Part shown: in pieces, positions 22,632-34,563 of the stretch
Numbering within the stretch: the first letter of the stretch is position 1
Layout: every line of letters begins with the position of its first letter
From: Scilla litardierei
Lineage: Eukaryota; Streptophyta; Magnoliopsida; Asparagales; Asparagaceae
Direction: 5' to 3'
DNA length: 64,000 bases
NCBI GenBank assembly: GCA_030789695.1
Contig: CM061142.1
Coordinates: 155,406,714 to 155,470,713, forward strand
Program-made: the position numbers and the translations under genes
Notes under the pieces: model-generated
Told to the model about the DNA's origin: nothing
The model's input: only the letters and a program-made list of their open reading frames with translations
Database searches by the model: none

Positions 22632-24677
22632 TGATCGAGCCAGAACTAACTCTGAAATGATGTCGTTTACCACAAGCACACGGTATAGTGGTGAGCGGGT
22701 ATCAAACACGGAAAAGCAATGCTATACTACCTATCTACTCTTAGGTTGAGTTAGACTTGCAGGTTTATTGGTGGATGTGGATTGTGGAGGGTCGTAATGG
22801 TGATGGATGCGAAGGTTGTGTCACTCAACGTCGTAAACAAGGGATTCCACATAAAGAAAGAAAGAAATAAAATATAAAAGATTAGGGCTTTAGGACTCGC
22901 CACTAGGATCGTCGGATGTCGACACTTGGTTATGACTCTTACGTTGCATTGGCATTATTGGGATTGTCGCATCTAATATGTAGTATTCATGGTTCTAAGC
23001 ACCATGAATCTAATGTATCGCATTTACCCATAGGTGCACACGACACGTGCATTAAGAATCAACAATATTCATGCCACTCTCGTGGACGGAATGATCTCGG
23101 CTCACACCACTCTCGTGGGTTGGAGCTTCGATGTATTTTGGTGGCTCTTATTGATGTAATAACAATAGCCGTCAATTAGTAATATAATTCATCGGTGGAT
23201 CCTATCAAGACACGAGCCGGACATGGTCACGTGTCCCAATTGAATCCACTAACTCCATAATTAAGCATATAGGATACTCCTTAAGCTAATCGATTCCACC
23301 GACTGTGGGCACGATCTCAGTACGAGTTCTCCTACAAACTTTGCAAGATCGAACAAAATACGTCCCTATTATTTATTGTCCAACGCATCATAAAAATCCT
23401 ATCTTTGCATCTAAATCCTAAGATCCATGGGCTAATCCATTGGCCCTAGAAAGACTGCTCAAACATAGCAAATATTATGAAAACAATAAAGATCATTGCT
23501 GGCATCATAGAAAATTAATAAGAAGAACTGGAATAGAATTAAAGAGATCAAAAATACTTATCTTCATACAAGGGAGGAGCCTAGGGCATAGCCTAACTCC
23601 AAAAGATCGTCTCCACAACTCTCTAAAAACTGTCTAAGATCCAAAAAAAAGTCTCCCCCAAAAGTCCCCTCTAATGACGGCTACAAATCATATATATATC
23701 CCCCTCTAAACCCTAGCAGACAACCCAAAAAACCCCTCAAAATCATGCCCAAAGCCAAATCTGGATGCGACTTAAGTTCTGGGCCCGCTGCGACTTGGGT
23801 CGAGCAGCCCCCAACTCGGTCGAGTCAGGGGTAGGGCAGAAATCCCTCCAAAATCGCTGCTCTGCCTGCTCAGACCGAGTAGGGTCTACTCGATCAAATA
23901 GGTAGCTGCTCGGTCGAGTCATTAGGAAGTCTGGATTATTTGCCCAAAACCTCGCTATGCCTGCTCGGACCGAGTAGGGTCTGCTCGGTCGAGTAGTCGC
24001 TGCTCGATCAAGTACGTAACTGCTCGGTGGAGTTGTCACTCTGCTCAGTCGAGTAAGCGGCTGCTCGGTCGAGTTGTCACTCTTCTCGATCGAGTAAGTG
24101 GCTGCTCGGTCGAGTAGGTGGTCGAAAACAGATTTTAGCACTGCAGCATCAGCTTGCAAAAATTCTCCAGAGCTCATCCGACCTTCGATTGGCGCATTTT
24201 TGGTGGCTTGGAACCGTCTTGAAGTCTACTATCTGGAAAAAAATAAAAAAATGCAGAAAAATCCCAGGTGATAGCATATTTGAAAAGAGTGCACGGCTGT
24301 CCTATATCCAACCCTTTGGGTCGCTCGATTCCTTCGCCGCATCATAGCTCAATCGAGCGACCAAGAATCCATGAGTCATGATATTATAGAACCATGCTTT
24401 CTTCATTCTCCTCTTCTTCATCCCTTCTCTCTTGCACCTTCCTTGCTCCCCGACAGCTTTAAGTCACCGAATGCAATGCCTCAGGAGTTCCGGTGTCAAA
24501 GTACGCGCTCTCTCCTCCAATATACTCCAAATCACTCAATATTCCCTGAAATGAGACCAGATGCTCTTAAAGTACAATATTTCCAATTATGAGTGTAAAA
24601 GCATATGAAATATGTAATTGAGCAATCATTTTGACGTGTAATCATATAGATAAAATGTGGAATATAATGACACATCA
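22632..24677 (-). repeat. 3' LTR of the array-nested element
   Basis: Starts TGATCGAGCC on the plus strand and ends CACATCA. It contains a CTCGGTCGAGTA-type palindrome array at about 23792-24122. Its plus-left end is homologous to the inverted ends of the Athila LTRs at 8020 and 36248. Confidence 0.85.
23792..24122. repeat. Palindromic CTCGGTCGAGT array in LTR
   Basis: About a dozen copies of GCTCGGTCGAGTAG-like words, with G or A before CTCG, spaced 10-40 bp. Corresponds to 29366-29722 in the partner LTR. Confidence 0.85.
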
Positions 24678-24697
24678 AAATCCCCCTAAGCTTGCCT
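24678..24697 (-). other. Polypurine tract of the array-nested element
   Basis: On the minus strand, GGCAAGCTTAGGGGGATTT runs into the LTR start TGATGTGTCA. The same block, GTAAGCTTGGGGGATTTTGATCA, precedes the Athila 3' LTR at 45252. Confidence 0.75.
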
Positions 24698-25897
24698 CTT
24701 ACTCGTCCTCGAGGAAGTCTAGTAATCAGCGAACACGGGAGAGGGATACAGTGGAGATGTGATGCGATGGCATGTAATGGAGACAAGGGGTTCAATCTTA
24801 AATTCAGAAAATATAAGAACCCAATGTGTGCAAAATCTCGTGAACACACGTTGATATGAAATTAGAACACATATACACAACAAATACTTAAATCTCGCTC
24901 AATTAACTGTAATGAACTTGATAAGTGATAAAATGAGAGTAGAGTTATCTCATATCATAGTTTATCATGCAATATACTAAGTTCACAGGAAAAAACCAAT
25001 GTCCACAACTCATTCTCTAAGCAGTATACTATGTCATGATCAAACGTTTATTGCATGCGTGATATTTTGTTATACTTCATGGAATGAATTTAGCAAATTC
25101 AATCAAGGTGAGGCATCACCACACTATGACCATTTCAAGACTCCTAGAATCCATCAACTTTGCCACGTCTTTGTTCTATATAGAAATGGAGATAAGAATA
25201 TGGGATTTTTGTACTTTTATATTGTTTTTGGATGTATGAATATTTCATATGCATTTTTCTTTCTTTATATACACGAGATAACTCAATATATACAAAAAGC
25301 AGCCTATGCATCCCAGACCAGATGGTCATAAGGCATTGGGTTACGAAGAACCCCTAGGGCCTTTTATTCAGGATATTTGTTTAATTTTTGCATTATTGGG
25401 ATTTTTGCAAACTCACGTAAATGCGATGGAATGCAAAACATGATCAAAGATCATTTATTGGCTATTCACAAAAGAAAAAGAAAAAGCATAGAATCTAGAC
25501 ATGTCTCAGTTTCAGGAATCCTAATCATCACTACTTTGGTTGTCGTGGGGTTATCCTATCTCTTTTTGAATCACTAAACATCCATGAAGCAATAGAATTA
25601 TCAATCAAATCACGCAGAAGTCAAATGATTTTCAGATTTGATTCATTCATTTTTAGCTTAACTGTTTCGAGAATATGGTTGTGAAACTATGGATTCTACT
25701 ATGAAAAAGCATATTAACAAAGATACACTAATCAAGGAATCGAACTCTAATCTTATAGATATCAGAGTTCATAAAAAAATAAATCAACGATATTTCATAG
25801 AAAATGTAGCATAGGAGACATAAATATAGAAATGAACATGGTTCAAATGGAAATTTCGAAGTATGTTTCACGATGAAGCAAAGTACATGCACTATGC

Positions 25898-25933
25898 ACT
25901 CCCCCAACCTTAAACATCACATTGTCCTCAATG
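25898..25933 (-). promoter_or_regulatory. Internal conserved motif with purine tract
   Basis: On the minus strand, CATTGAGGACAATGTG is followed by TTGGGGGAGT. It is shared with 2807-2840 and 43518-43551. It lies downstream of the ORFs and well upstream of the LTR, so it is not the terminal polypurine tract. Confidence 0.55.
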
Positions 25934-26807
25934 TGTGTATGATATAAATAGAGGACAACAACAAAATGGGGGCCACTCAACAAAATAGTTTCTCTCCCCC
26001 GGGCTTAAACATCACATAGAAATTGGGGGAAGAGGCGAAATAAGTGCCAAATATAAGGGTGGGCATGGATGATAAATAGTGGGTTGGGTGTAAAAGATAA
26101 TTGAGCCATCATATAGGGTGAATTTATTAAACTAAGAAAGCATATAAAATCCTAAACGGTCCTCTCGCTGTCGAGAGAATTCGTGTTTATTTAAAGCATA
26201 AAATACTACACTACTGGATTGATATCACCTATAGCAAAAGGCGGATCCAGTATCTTTGTCGATGCAGGAAACTTCTCCAACTACTCCTTTCGTGGCTCCG
26301 CTAGGTGTGTGTGTCCATAGACTCCATCAGATTCTAGCAATACGGCTTCCAGTATTTCTCCAAGGACTCCACCTATACACTAGAAGAGATAAGCCACATT
26401 AATCTGATGTGGATAATTTTTCCCTAAAATAAAAGTATTCCAAAGAAGGTCATCAAAAGAAATATTCAAGATAAAGATTGGTTGACGACACTTGCCTGAA
26501 AATGTATCTCCGCTTTCATGCACCACAACAGGCAACTCATCGTCGTTTGTCTCAGGCTTTTCAGGCAACTCTGGCGTATGAGTGTGGGTCTCATCATGTC
26601 ACTCCTCATCATCGTAAGACTCATCCCAGCGCACCTCCCGATCATATTCAATCGTATCTATGGTAGGTGGCTCCTAGCTCTCCTCCTTGTATATGTCCCA
26701 TCGTACCTCTTGATCATATGCATGTGTATCCTGAAAAGGCACAATGAGACATCAAAATACGAATCATGGTAGACATCATACACTGGAGGGGAATCAAATG
26801 TAAGAAA

Positions 26808-27476
26808 CTAGGGGGTAGAGAGATCTCCCAGAATGGGATCCATAAGCTCAATGGGATAGTTCTTGGCGTCAGTGGAAGGGTTGGCCTCTGAGGGATGTTC
26901 AGCCTCTGTAGAAAGTGGAGGTGGCTGTGGTAGCTTAAAAGGAAGAGGGTAATGCTCGGGATCCTCATGAATGGCTGTGTCCTCGTCCCAATGCATGGCC
27001 TCCTTGGTGAAAAGCTCTGACTTTGCATGTAAGGCCTCCTCAAAAGCATACTCTGGCTCATGTTAGTGGCAAAGGGGAGCGACGATGGCACAAGCTGACT
27101 CTGCAGTACCAGGTGCCGCGGTCTCGTCGAAGGCAGCAATATCAAAATTCATAATACCTCCGCCAAGCTGAACGTGGGCATCCTCCTTAGGCTCCTCAGG
27201 TATAGATGGCAATGTAAACTTCATCTTCTCCTTTTTATGCCTCCTTCTTCGTTTTTGTCCTGGAGCTCGAGGCACCCAATTGCATGGCTTGGCCTTCTCA
27301 ATGGTAGGTGCAGGTGGCACTGTGGGCTCAGGTATCTGGTAGGGATATAAGCAGGACGCTAAAATATCCTCAGACTCTTTAGGTATGGAAGTGAATGTGT
27401 CGCCCTTGGATGCATCATATATGTTAGTCGACGCTAGGAAGATGACATCGATGTCTTCTCCATCTGAATCGTCCAT
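26808..27476 (-). pseudogene. Second ORF of the array-nested element, one internal stop
   Basis: The ATG at 27474-27476 overlaps the stop of the preceding ORF as TGATG. It runs to a stop at 27063 and stays open in the same frame to 26808. The product is acidic and proline-rich, with a basic patch GQKRRRRHKKEKMKF that resembles a nuclear-localisation or RNA-binding segment. No enzyme motif is seen. It may be the frame-shifted continuation of the first ORF. Function unknown; it could be a structural or targeting protein retained by this non-autonomous family. Confidence 0.4.
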
Positions 27477-28000
27477 CACTCTTCATAGGAACTAGCTGTA
27501 TCGGTGGGTGGGGGAGCAACGGTGGCGTAAACTGGATCTGTAGTAACACCTCCCGAGTGTCTCATCGTAGTTCTCTCATCAGAAGTGGCTACATCCATGC
27601 ATGGTTCCGCTGTCTCCTCAGAGGTGGAAGTGTGAATGTCCTCAGTCTCTCCCTCGAGCTCATAATATGAAAGGTACTTGTTGATTTCGTCCATATCTTT
27701 TTGCCATCGATCATGTGACTCATTCAGTATAGCGCTAATAGTCGTGCTCTCATCTACCTGTGCCATAAACATATTGAGTGTCAAATTGAGAGGATGGTCA
27801 GGACTCAAGTGACAGACGCGGCTTTCGTAGGGCATATGTCCCTCCTTGTCACAAGACTCGCAGTAGGCATAGTACTCTGAATATTGGTCATATCCTTCCA
27901 TCTGGTAGTATGGGTCATGTGAATAATATTCGCATTCTTCCATTACAGCCTCATACTGTGCCGAATAATCATTGCCTGAATAATGCCAAGATTGATCCAT
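27476..28000 (-). CDS. First ORF of the array-nested element, gag-like zinc motif
   Basis: 174 residues from ATG 28000, the first ATG-started long ORF after the primer site. It is very rich in Tyr, Glu, Asp and Ser near the start. Then comes CESCDKEGHMPYESRVC, a C-x2-C-x4-H-x7-C variant of the Gag zinc knuckle in which the last spacing is wrong (x4 is normal). The C-terminal half is acidic, with Thr and Pro. The position after the primer site and the knuckle suggest a reduced Gag; the rest is unlike Gag proteins I know. It lacks a capsid-like core. Confidence 0.45.
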   Translation of the reverse strand: MDQSWHYSGNDYSAQYEAVMEECEYYSHDPYYQMEGYDQYSEYYAYCESCDKEGHMPYESRVCHLSPDHPLNLTLNMFMAQVDESTTISAILNESHDRWQKDMDEINKYLSYYELEGETEDIHTSTSEETAEPCMDVATSDERTTMRHSGGVTTDPVYATVAPPPTDTASSYEE

Positions 28001-28187
28001 TGTACCAGAATAATAAAAAACAAACAACCTGGAAAAGATATCAATGGTATAAGAAGATAAAGATAATGATAAAGCAGGTGGTGGGAAAAATTTCTCTCAG
28101 TTTTTTATATTTTTTTGTTTTTTGTTTGTTTTTATAACGCAGTCTAATCAACCTAATTGTGGTAAAAAGATAATATGGCGGAACGCC

Positions 28188-28205
28188 TCCCCGAAAACGG
28201 CGCTA
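28188..28205 (-). other. Decayed tRNA-Asp-type primer binding site
   Basis: On the minus strand, TAGCGCCGTTTTCGGGGA, against TGGCGCCGTTGCCGGGGA at 36255. Two of the three differences are transitions (G to A, C to T) and one is G to T. Six bases separate it from the LTR. Confidence 0.75.
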
Positions 28206-28211
28206 TAAACT

Positions 28212-30280
28212 TGATCGAGCCAGAACTAACTCCAAAACGATGTCATTTACCGCAAGCGCATGATATAGTGGCGAGTGGGTATCGAACACGGGGAAGCGGT
28301 GATATACTACCTATTTACTCCTAGGTTGAGTTAGACTTGCGGATTTATTGGTGGATGTGGATTGTGGAGGGTCGTAATGGCGATGGATGCAAAGGTTGTG
28401 TCACTCAATATCGCAAACAAGGGATTCCACACAAAGAAATAAATAAATAAAATATAAAAGATTATGGCTTTATGACTCGCCACTAGGAACTTCGGATGTC
28501 GATGCTTGGTAAAGACTCTTACGTTGCATTGGCATTATAGGGATTGTCGCATCTAAGATGTAGAATTCATGGTTCTAAGCACCATGAATCTAACGTATCA
28601 CATTAAACCGTAGGTGCACACGACACGTGCATTAAGAATCGACAACATTCATGCCACTCTCGTGGACGGAATGATCTCAGCTTACACCACTCTCGTGGGT
28701 TTGAGCTTCGATGTATTTTGGTGGCTCTTATTGACGCAATAGCGGTAGCCGTCAATTAATAATATAGTTCGTCGGTGGATCCCATCAAGACACGAGCCGG
28801 GCATGGTCACATGTCCTAATTGAATCCACTAACTTCCTAATTAAGCATATAGGATACTCCTTAAGCTACTCGATTCCACTGACCGTGGGCACGATCTCAG
28901 TACGAGTTCTCCTACAAACTTTGCAAGATCGACCAAAACACGTCCCTTTTATTTATTGTCCAACGCATCATAAAAAACCTATCTTTGCATCTAAATCCTA
29001 AGATCTATGGGCTAATCCCTTAGCCCTAGAAAAGACTACTCAAACATAGCAAATATTATGAAAACAATAAAGATCATTGCTAGCATCATAGAAAAGTAAT
29101 AAGAAGATCTGGAATAGAATTAAAGAGATCAAAAATAATTATCTTCATACAAGGGAGGAGCCTAGGGCATAGCCTAACTCCAAAAGACCGTCTCCACAAC
29201 TCTCGAAAAACGGTCTAAGATCCAAAAAAAGTTTCCCACAAAAGTCCCCTCTAATGAAGGCTACAAATCATATATATATCCCCCTCTAAACCCTAGCAAA
29301 CAACCCAAAACCCCCTCAAAATCGTGCCCAAAGCCAAATCTGGACGTGACTTAAGTTCTGGGCCCGCGCCGACTCGGGTCGAGTAGCCCCCTACTCGGTC
29401 GAGTCAGGGGTAGGGCAGAAGTCCCTCCAAAATCACTGCTCTACCTGCTCCAATCGAGTAGGGTCTACTCGATCGAGTAGGTAGCTGCTCGGTCGAGTAG
29501 GTGGCTGCTCGGTCGAGTTGTCAGGAAGTCTGGATTCTTTGCCCAAAACATCGCTCTGCCTGCTCGGACTGAGTAGGGTCTACTCGGTCGAGTAGGTCAC
29601 TGCTCGGTCGAGTACGTAGCTGCTCGGTGGAGTTGTCACTCTGCTCAATCGAGTAGGTTGCTGCTCGGTCGAGTTGTCACTCTGCTCGATCGAGTAGGTG
29701 GCTACTCGGTCGAGTAGGTGGTCGAAAACAGATTTCAGCACTGCAGCATCAGCTTGCAGAAATTTCCCAGAGCTTATCTTACCACCGATTGGCGCATTCT
29801 TAGTGGAGTTGGAACCGTCTTGAAGTCTTCTATCTAGAAAAAATATTAGAAAAATATTGAAAAATCCCAGGTGATAGAATATTTGAAAAGCGTGCACTGC
29901 TGTCCTATATCCAGCACTTTGGGTCGCTTAATTCCTTCGCCGCATCATAGCTCAATCAAGCGACCTGGAATCCATGAGTCACGGTATTATAGAACCATGC
30001 TTTTTTCATTCTTCTCTTCTGCGTCCCTTCTCTCTTGCCACTTCCTTGCTCCCCGATAGCTTTAAGTCACCGAATGCGGCACCTCAGGAGTTCTGGTGTT
30101 GAAGTATGTGCTCTCTCCTCCAATATACTCCAAATCACTGGATATTCCCTACAATGCGACCAAACACTCTTAAAGTACAATAGTTCGAATTATGATTGTA
30201 AAAGCGTATGAAATATGTAATTAAGCAATCATTTTGACGTGTAATCATATAGATAAAACGTGGAATATAATGATAAATAA
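28212..30280 (-). repeat. 5' LTR of the array-nested element
   Basis: 2069 bp, starting TGATCGAGCC and ending TGATAAATAA where the partner ends TGACACATCA, so the terminal dinucleotide has decayed. It is directly followed by the target duplication GGCAA and the resumed tandem array. Confidence 0.85.
29366..29722. repeat. Palindromic CTCGGTCGAGT array in LTR
   Basis: Partner of 23792-24122, with about fourteen copies. The copy number differs slightly between the two LTRs. Confidence 0.85.
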
Positions 30281-30285
30281 GGCAA

Positions 30286-30800
30286 AACCCCCAGCGGGCC
30301 GATCACTCGATCGGCCGTAAGGCTGGGGAAAAATCCCCCAGCAGGTCGATCATTTGGTTCGGCCGTGAGTCTGGGGGTAGCTCCCCCTGCAATCCAACCG
30401 ACCCGTCGAACGTTAAGCTAGGGGCAACTCCCCTAGCAGATCGACACCGCGTTGACTATAAGGCTGGGGGCACTCCCCCAGAAACCTGAACACTCGGTGG
30501 GCTGTGAGTCTGGGGGTAGCTCACTGAGCAAGCCGACCGACCCATCGACCGTCAAGCTGGGGGCAACTCTCCCAGCAGATCGACATCACATCGACCCTAA
30601 GGCTGTAGGCAGCTCCCCCAGTAGGTTGATACTAAACTGGCCATAAGGCTGGGGGCAACTCCACCCCTGCAGGTCGGTCCTAAACTGACTATAATGCTGG
30701 GGGAAACTCCCCTAGCAGGTCGGTCACAAAGCGACCATAAGGCCAAGGGCAACCGCCCAGCAGGTCAGACCCAATACGACCATAAGGCCGGAGGTGGCCC
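30286..30800 (+). repeat. 47-bp tandem array, right part (about 11 copies, trimer pattern)
   Basis: Continues the array broken at 22627. Here units follow a three-unit order: one starting TAAGGCTGGGGG, one GTGAGTCTGGGGGTAGCTCC, one TTAAGCTAGGGGC or TCAAGCTGGGGGC ending in AGATCGACA. Two full trimers of about 140 bp are visible (about 30318-30595). Units are more diverged towards the right end. Confidence 0.85.
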
Positions 30801-31059
30801 TACCGACAGAGTGACTGTGGGCCACCACGATGGATTGAGAACCATCCCCTTGATGGATACCTCCCACAGGTTAATTCAGTGAATGACCCCGACTTAAGCA
30901 GCGAGGGGGGTCAGAACCAAACCAGGTCAAAGACGATTCTGAAAGCGCAAACACGATGGCAACACAGAAGAAAAGAAAAGTCCATTTCAACAAAAATGTT
31001 TCTTCGTACATTTGGATTTTTTATTAAAAACGAAGAAAATGGGGAACAAAAAAGGGGCC

Positions 31060-32925
31060 ACTCCACCTACGACGCAGGAGCCTGTGAGGAAGCATCCCCA
31101 GGTGCTTCGTCTACTCCCAAGCCCGTAGGATGCCCAGGGGCAATCAAAGGACGGGGAAGCATCTCCCAGACCTGCTCCTCGAATTCCAAGAACCCTTCCC
31201 GGAAGGACCTCTCCATCTTCGAAGCCAACACGCCCTATACGCTCGGAACACCTCCCGAAGGGACTCTGCGATCCTCGAGGCCAAGACATCCTCATAACCC
31301 CTCTGGACCTCCTCAACAAGTCGGGCGTGGTCCACTTACCACAGGGCACCTAGCTCAGACTAAAGCTTGGCCCTCTCCTTCCTGTGCACCTCCCAGACTA
31401 GGGACAACACCTCCTCAGCTTCATTGGCCGACCTCTCGATGATCGCCCAGGAAGACTCAGCAACTGCCCAAGCCTCTCTCATGCTTCCCAGCTCCGAGGA
31501 GAGCTTGGCGACCCGACATTGGGATTGGTGGGCCACCCTACGAGCCTCTTCGACCGACTGCTTGGCTGCATCGGCCCGCAGGCGCTCTCGTGCAAGAGCC
31601 GCCTTGAGCCCATCAGCCATTGCCAAGTGTCACTGCGCCTCTACAGCTAGCAAAGACGCCCACAAGACGGAGGGAATGAGGATCATTCGAAAACAAAACA
31701 GGAATGAGAGGGGAAGAAAACACACCTGCTTGATCTTCCATAGCATGCAGTCTGCCAGGGTTAAGAAGCTGAACCTCTTGAGAAGGGCGCGGTCCCCTGG
31801 AAGGGTGGAATCACTCACCTATCAAAGGGCCATGTCATAGTTCGAAAACACCAACCCAACGGGTGGAACCTCTTGGGCAATCCTGAACACAGACAAGGCC
31901 CGTCCTACCTTGACTAGGGCCGCTCGGCCTGGTGGGCAGAGGGCACCTCTGCCAAGCTCTGAGGGCTCGCCCTAGAGATAACCGACGAAGTTCTCTCACC
32001 CCTCTTCTTCTTCCCCTCGGGCTCTTTAGACCCTGAGCGATAATGTCTCTTCCTCTCCCCCTGATTCACGGCCGACGAATGGGGAGCCTACTCGGTGGCC
32101 ACAACCGGCCTCTCTCCAGGAGCGAGACTGACGAGGACATCGAGCAGATCTGCAACCACGGAAGAGGATCCGACCGTAACCAGAGGTAGGGGAGGGGAAA
32201 CACCTGTCGGCCTCAGCGTCCTGATGAGTGGGTCGGCCGCATGTGATTCCTCCTCCATAGTGCGGCCAGGAGCATGACCAGAGGAGCTTCCTTGAGCGCT
32301 CGGAGCCCCTTGACGAATGAGTTGGCGCACGTCACGATAGAATTCCCGATCCGCCATTTTTGCAAAAGAGAGGGAAATCTAGGTAAGAAGGAGGGAAGAA
32401 CAAAATCAAAAAGGGGCCTTTACAAGGGAACCACAAGACGCTCTTGAGGAGGAGGCTGTCCAACAAGGGCCAGACCAATATCTCTCCTCTAGACAAGCCA
32501 GCTAGAAGCTTGATCATAGCCCAATCGGACTCAGAAAGTGACAACGTCAGCTCGTAGGCCCCCAAGTTCCCCGAACCGGTCAAGATCACAACATCCTTTG
32601 GGAAAGTGACGAAGACGTAGTCATTATTCCAGTTATCAACCCAGCGGGGCAAACCCAGTAGACATTCTCTTCCCGCTCGAGGGTAGATATAAAGCCACGT
32701 CCCCTGAGTAACAGCCCGAACTCTGAAATGGTAGAAGAAGAGCGGCAAGGTCAGCTCCAACCCATGGCAGATCATGATGAAACCAACCAGAGCTGGGACC
32801 GAATACGGGGTCAGTTGGCATAAAGCCACCACCAAGAATCCTAGGACCCGAATGATGAAGGGATGGAGGGGAAGCGAAGACCCGTCTAGAACATCTCCAC
32901 ATACACCCCGACCTTCGTCTGAAAT
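31060..32925 (-). pseudogene. Antisense extra ORF of element A, main part (putative gypsy-type transposon protein)
   Basis: Minus-strand coding remnants opposite to the element's own direction. From 32925 the frame reads an LPLHPFI segment, then VPALVGFIMICHGLELTLPL, then WLYIYPRAG, GLPRWVDNW and YVFVTFP. The same order of motifs occurs in element B (57231-59372). This is the plant 'putative gypsy type transposon' family (Pfam Transposase_28, from memory; despite the name no transposase activity is known). Further on, 32088-32357 and 31360-31626 carry a low-complexity part and a coiled-coil part. Stops and frame changes separate the pieces. The N-terminus lies at 47660-47823. Confidence 0.7.
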
Positions 32926-32949
32926 TGTAACCCCTCAAGCTCTCTTCCT

Positions 32950-33600
32950 CCCTCCTTTCATCAAACCCCACTCCAGACAACACCTCCGAGGACGCGCAGA
33001 CAACCCATCTACCTTCCTCTTTAACCTCCTACTCCGATGCCAACGAACTCCACCCTCACCCAGTCATTCCCCTCCTCTCCTCACAAGCCCGCCACTTTGC
33101 CCCGGTGACCTTCTCTCCTCTCTTTCCTTTCCAGCGACCCCACTGTCCCATGCCTCCAGCACCTCACCCCTATCAAATTCACCGCCCTCCCATCTCGTCA
33201 CGTCGTCCTTCGACCTCCCTCTGCCTTTTCCGACAAGCTCCGTACGTCCAGCGCCTCTCCCCGCATCGCCTCTTCCCCCTAAGCCTTACTACATCCTTCC
33301 CTCAAGACACCGCCAAACTTCTCTCGAACCCCGCACGCAGCTCGCCTTCTCCGACGCCCATCCCTTTGTTCACCCCGCCTGCCCGACATGCCCGAGCCCT
33401 TCAACCAATGAACCCCCTCATCGTCGTCCGGTCCTCCACCGCTGCAGCCGCCTCTGCCCATCGTTGATTCCCCTCACCCTGAGCCCTGCAAGCATACGAC
33501 GACCCCCTTTGACCACAACCCCCACCTCCAACACCCTCCTCCTCTCGCCAGTCCCGCACGGCCAGTCGACGTCGCCCGGAGCTGCAGACACCGCCCCCAC
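32950..33600. other. C-rich, gene-leader-like block in solo LTR
   Basis: Strongly C/T-rich sequence with CTCCTC, CCGCC and CACC words. A 306-codon plus-strand ORF (32774-33694) crosses the LTR boundary and is Pro/Ser-rich without any domain, so I do not call it a gene. Comparable blocks lie in the LTRs at about 11450-11850 and 18190-18560. Confidence 0.5.
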
Positions 33601-34161
33601 CTGCAAAATAACACAAAGAAGGGAGTGCATGCATGATGAGCAGTACATATATTTTATAAATGTAAATTATATAACTTTCAGTTTATATATATAAGTTAAT
33701 TATATTACATATAATGTACCTTTAAGTGATATCTGACAGTACAGTGTAAATTATTGTATAGTGTACATTGTATATTAATATAAAGTATACTTTATAAGTT
33801 ATTGGTGTAACATTTAAGTTATAAGTGTTAACTGTAAGTGTAGGCATGTTAAGTTAGAATTAATATAGGTGCGCATATATTTTCTAAAATCAGTATGTAT
33901 AAGATAACATGGTTTACAGATTTAGTATTATGATAGATTCCTTGTATTGATCTCACGAATTCGTTAACGCAGATATAACACGCCACTCGTTACGATCGCT
34001 TGGACATCCAAAATTGAATAGAACAGGCAAGTGCGCATTTTTCTTGTTTTAAAATATTGTTACATTTAATTGTTAAACCAAGAACTGCTAATATTGTTTT
34101 ATATCATAATGCCTATCATGCTGATAATTAACATGCTTGTACACACTTGATTGAATGAATA

Positions 34162-34220
34162 TTGATGGAATACCTTGATGGAATATCTTGATGGAATACC
34201 TTGATGGAATATCTTGATGG
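34162..34220. repeat. 13-bp tandem repeat with alternating units
   Basis: TTGATGGAATACC and TTGATGGAATATC alternate for four and a half units, giving a 26-bp higher-order period. It lies within the solo LTR. Confidence 0.9.
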
Positions 34221-34563
34221 AATGGAATATCTTGAATTCGTGAACTCGTGCATTGATTAGGCTGGCTCTGTGAAAGGGTCCCCCTTCAAGAGCACCACCG
34301 GCATGGGGTAGCGTTAATCACGACTATACCCCCATGAGAAGGTGCGATTCACTCACCACGTCTTAAAGTCGAGAACCCTAAGCATGATGGGAAACACTGC
34401 ATGGAATTTGAAATAATTATTGCTACCTTACTCGCACATTAGAATTGTCATGTTTATAGTGCTGGCTTAAATTCTTCAGAACTGTGCACTACTTTAATGC
34501 TGTTGTTGATATTGAAAACTGTGTAACTTGCTAGCTTCTCTTACCATGCTCATGTACAAATGC

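Larger units (their letters stand above)
22632..30280 (-). mobile_element. Non-autonomous Athila-like element inside the tandem array
   Basis: LTRs at 22632-24677 and 28212-30280 flank a 3.5-kb internal region, with target duplication GGCAA at 22627-22631 and 30281-30285. On the minus strand the internal region starts with a decayed tRNA-Asp-type primer site and ends with the purine tract GCTTAGGGGGATTT. It encodes only an acidic protein of unknown function, with no protease, RT or integrase. The LTRs differ at roughly 12% over 215 bp, nearly all by transitions. Confidence 0.88.

Noticed and set aside
31367..31840. 157-codon plus-strand ORF
   Set aside because: It is the antisense shadow of the coiled-coil part of the minus-strand extra ORF.
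32774..33694. 306-codon plus-strand ORF as a gene
   Set aside because: It crosses the boundary between the extra ORF of element A and the solo LTR and is a product of C-rich composition.
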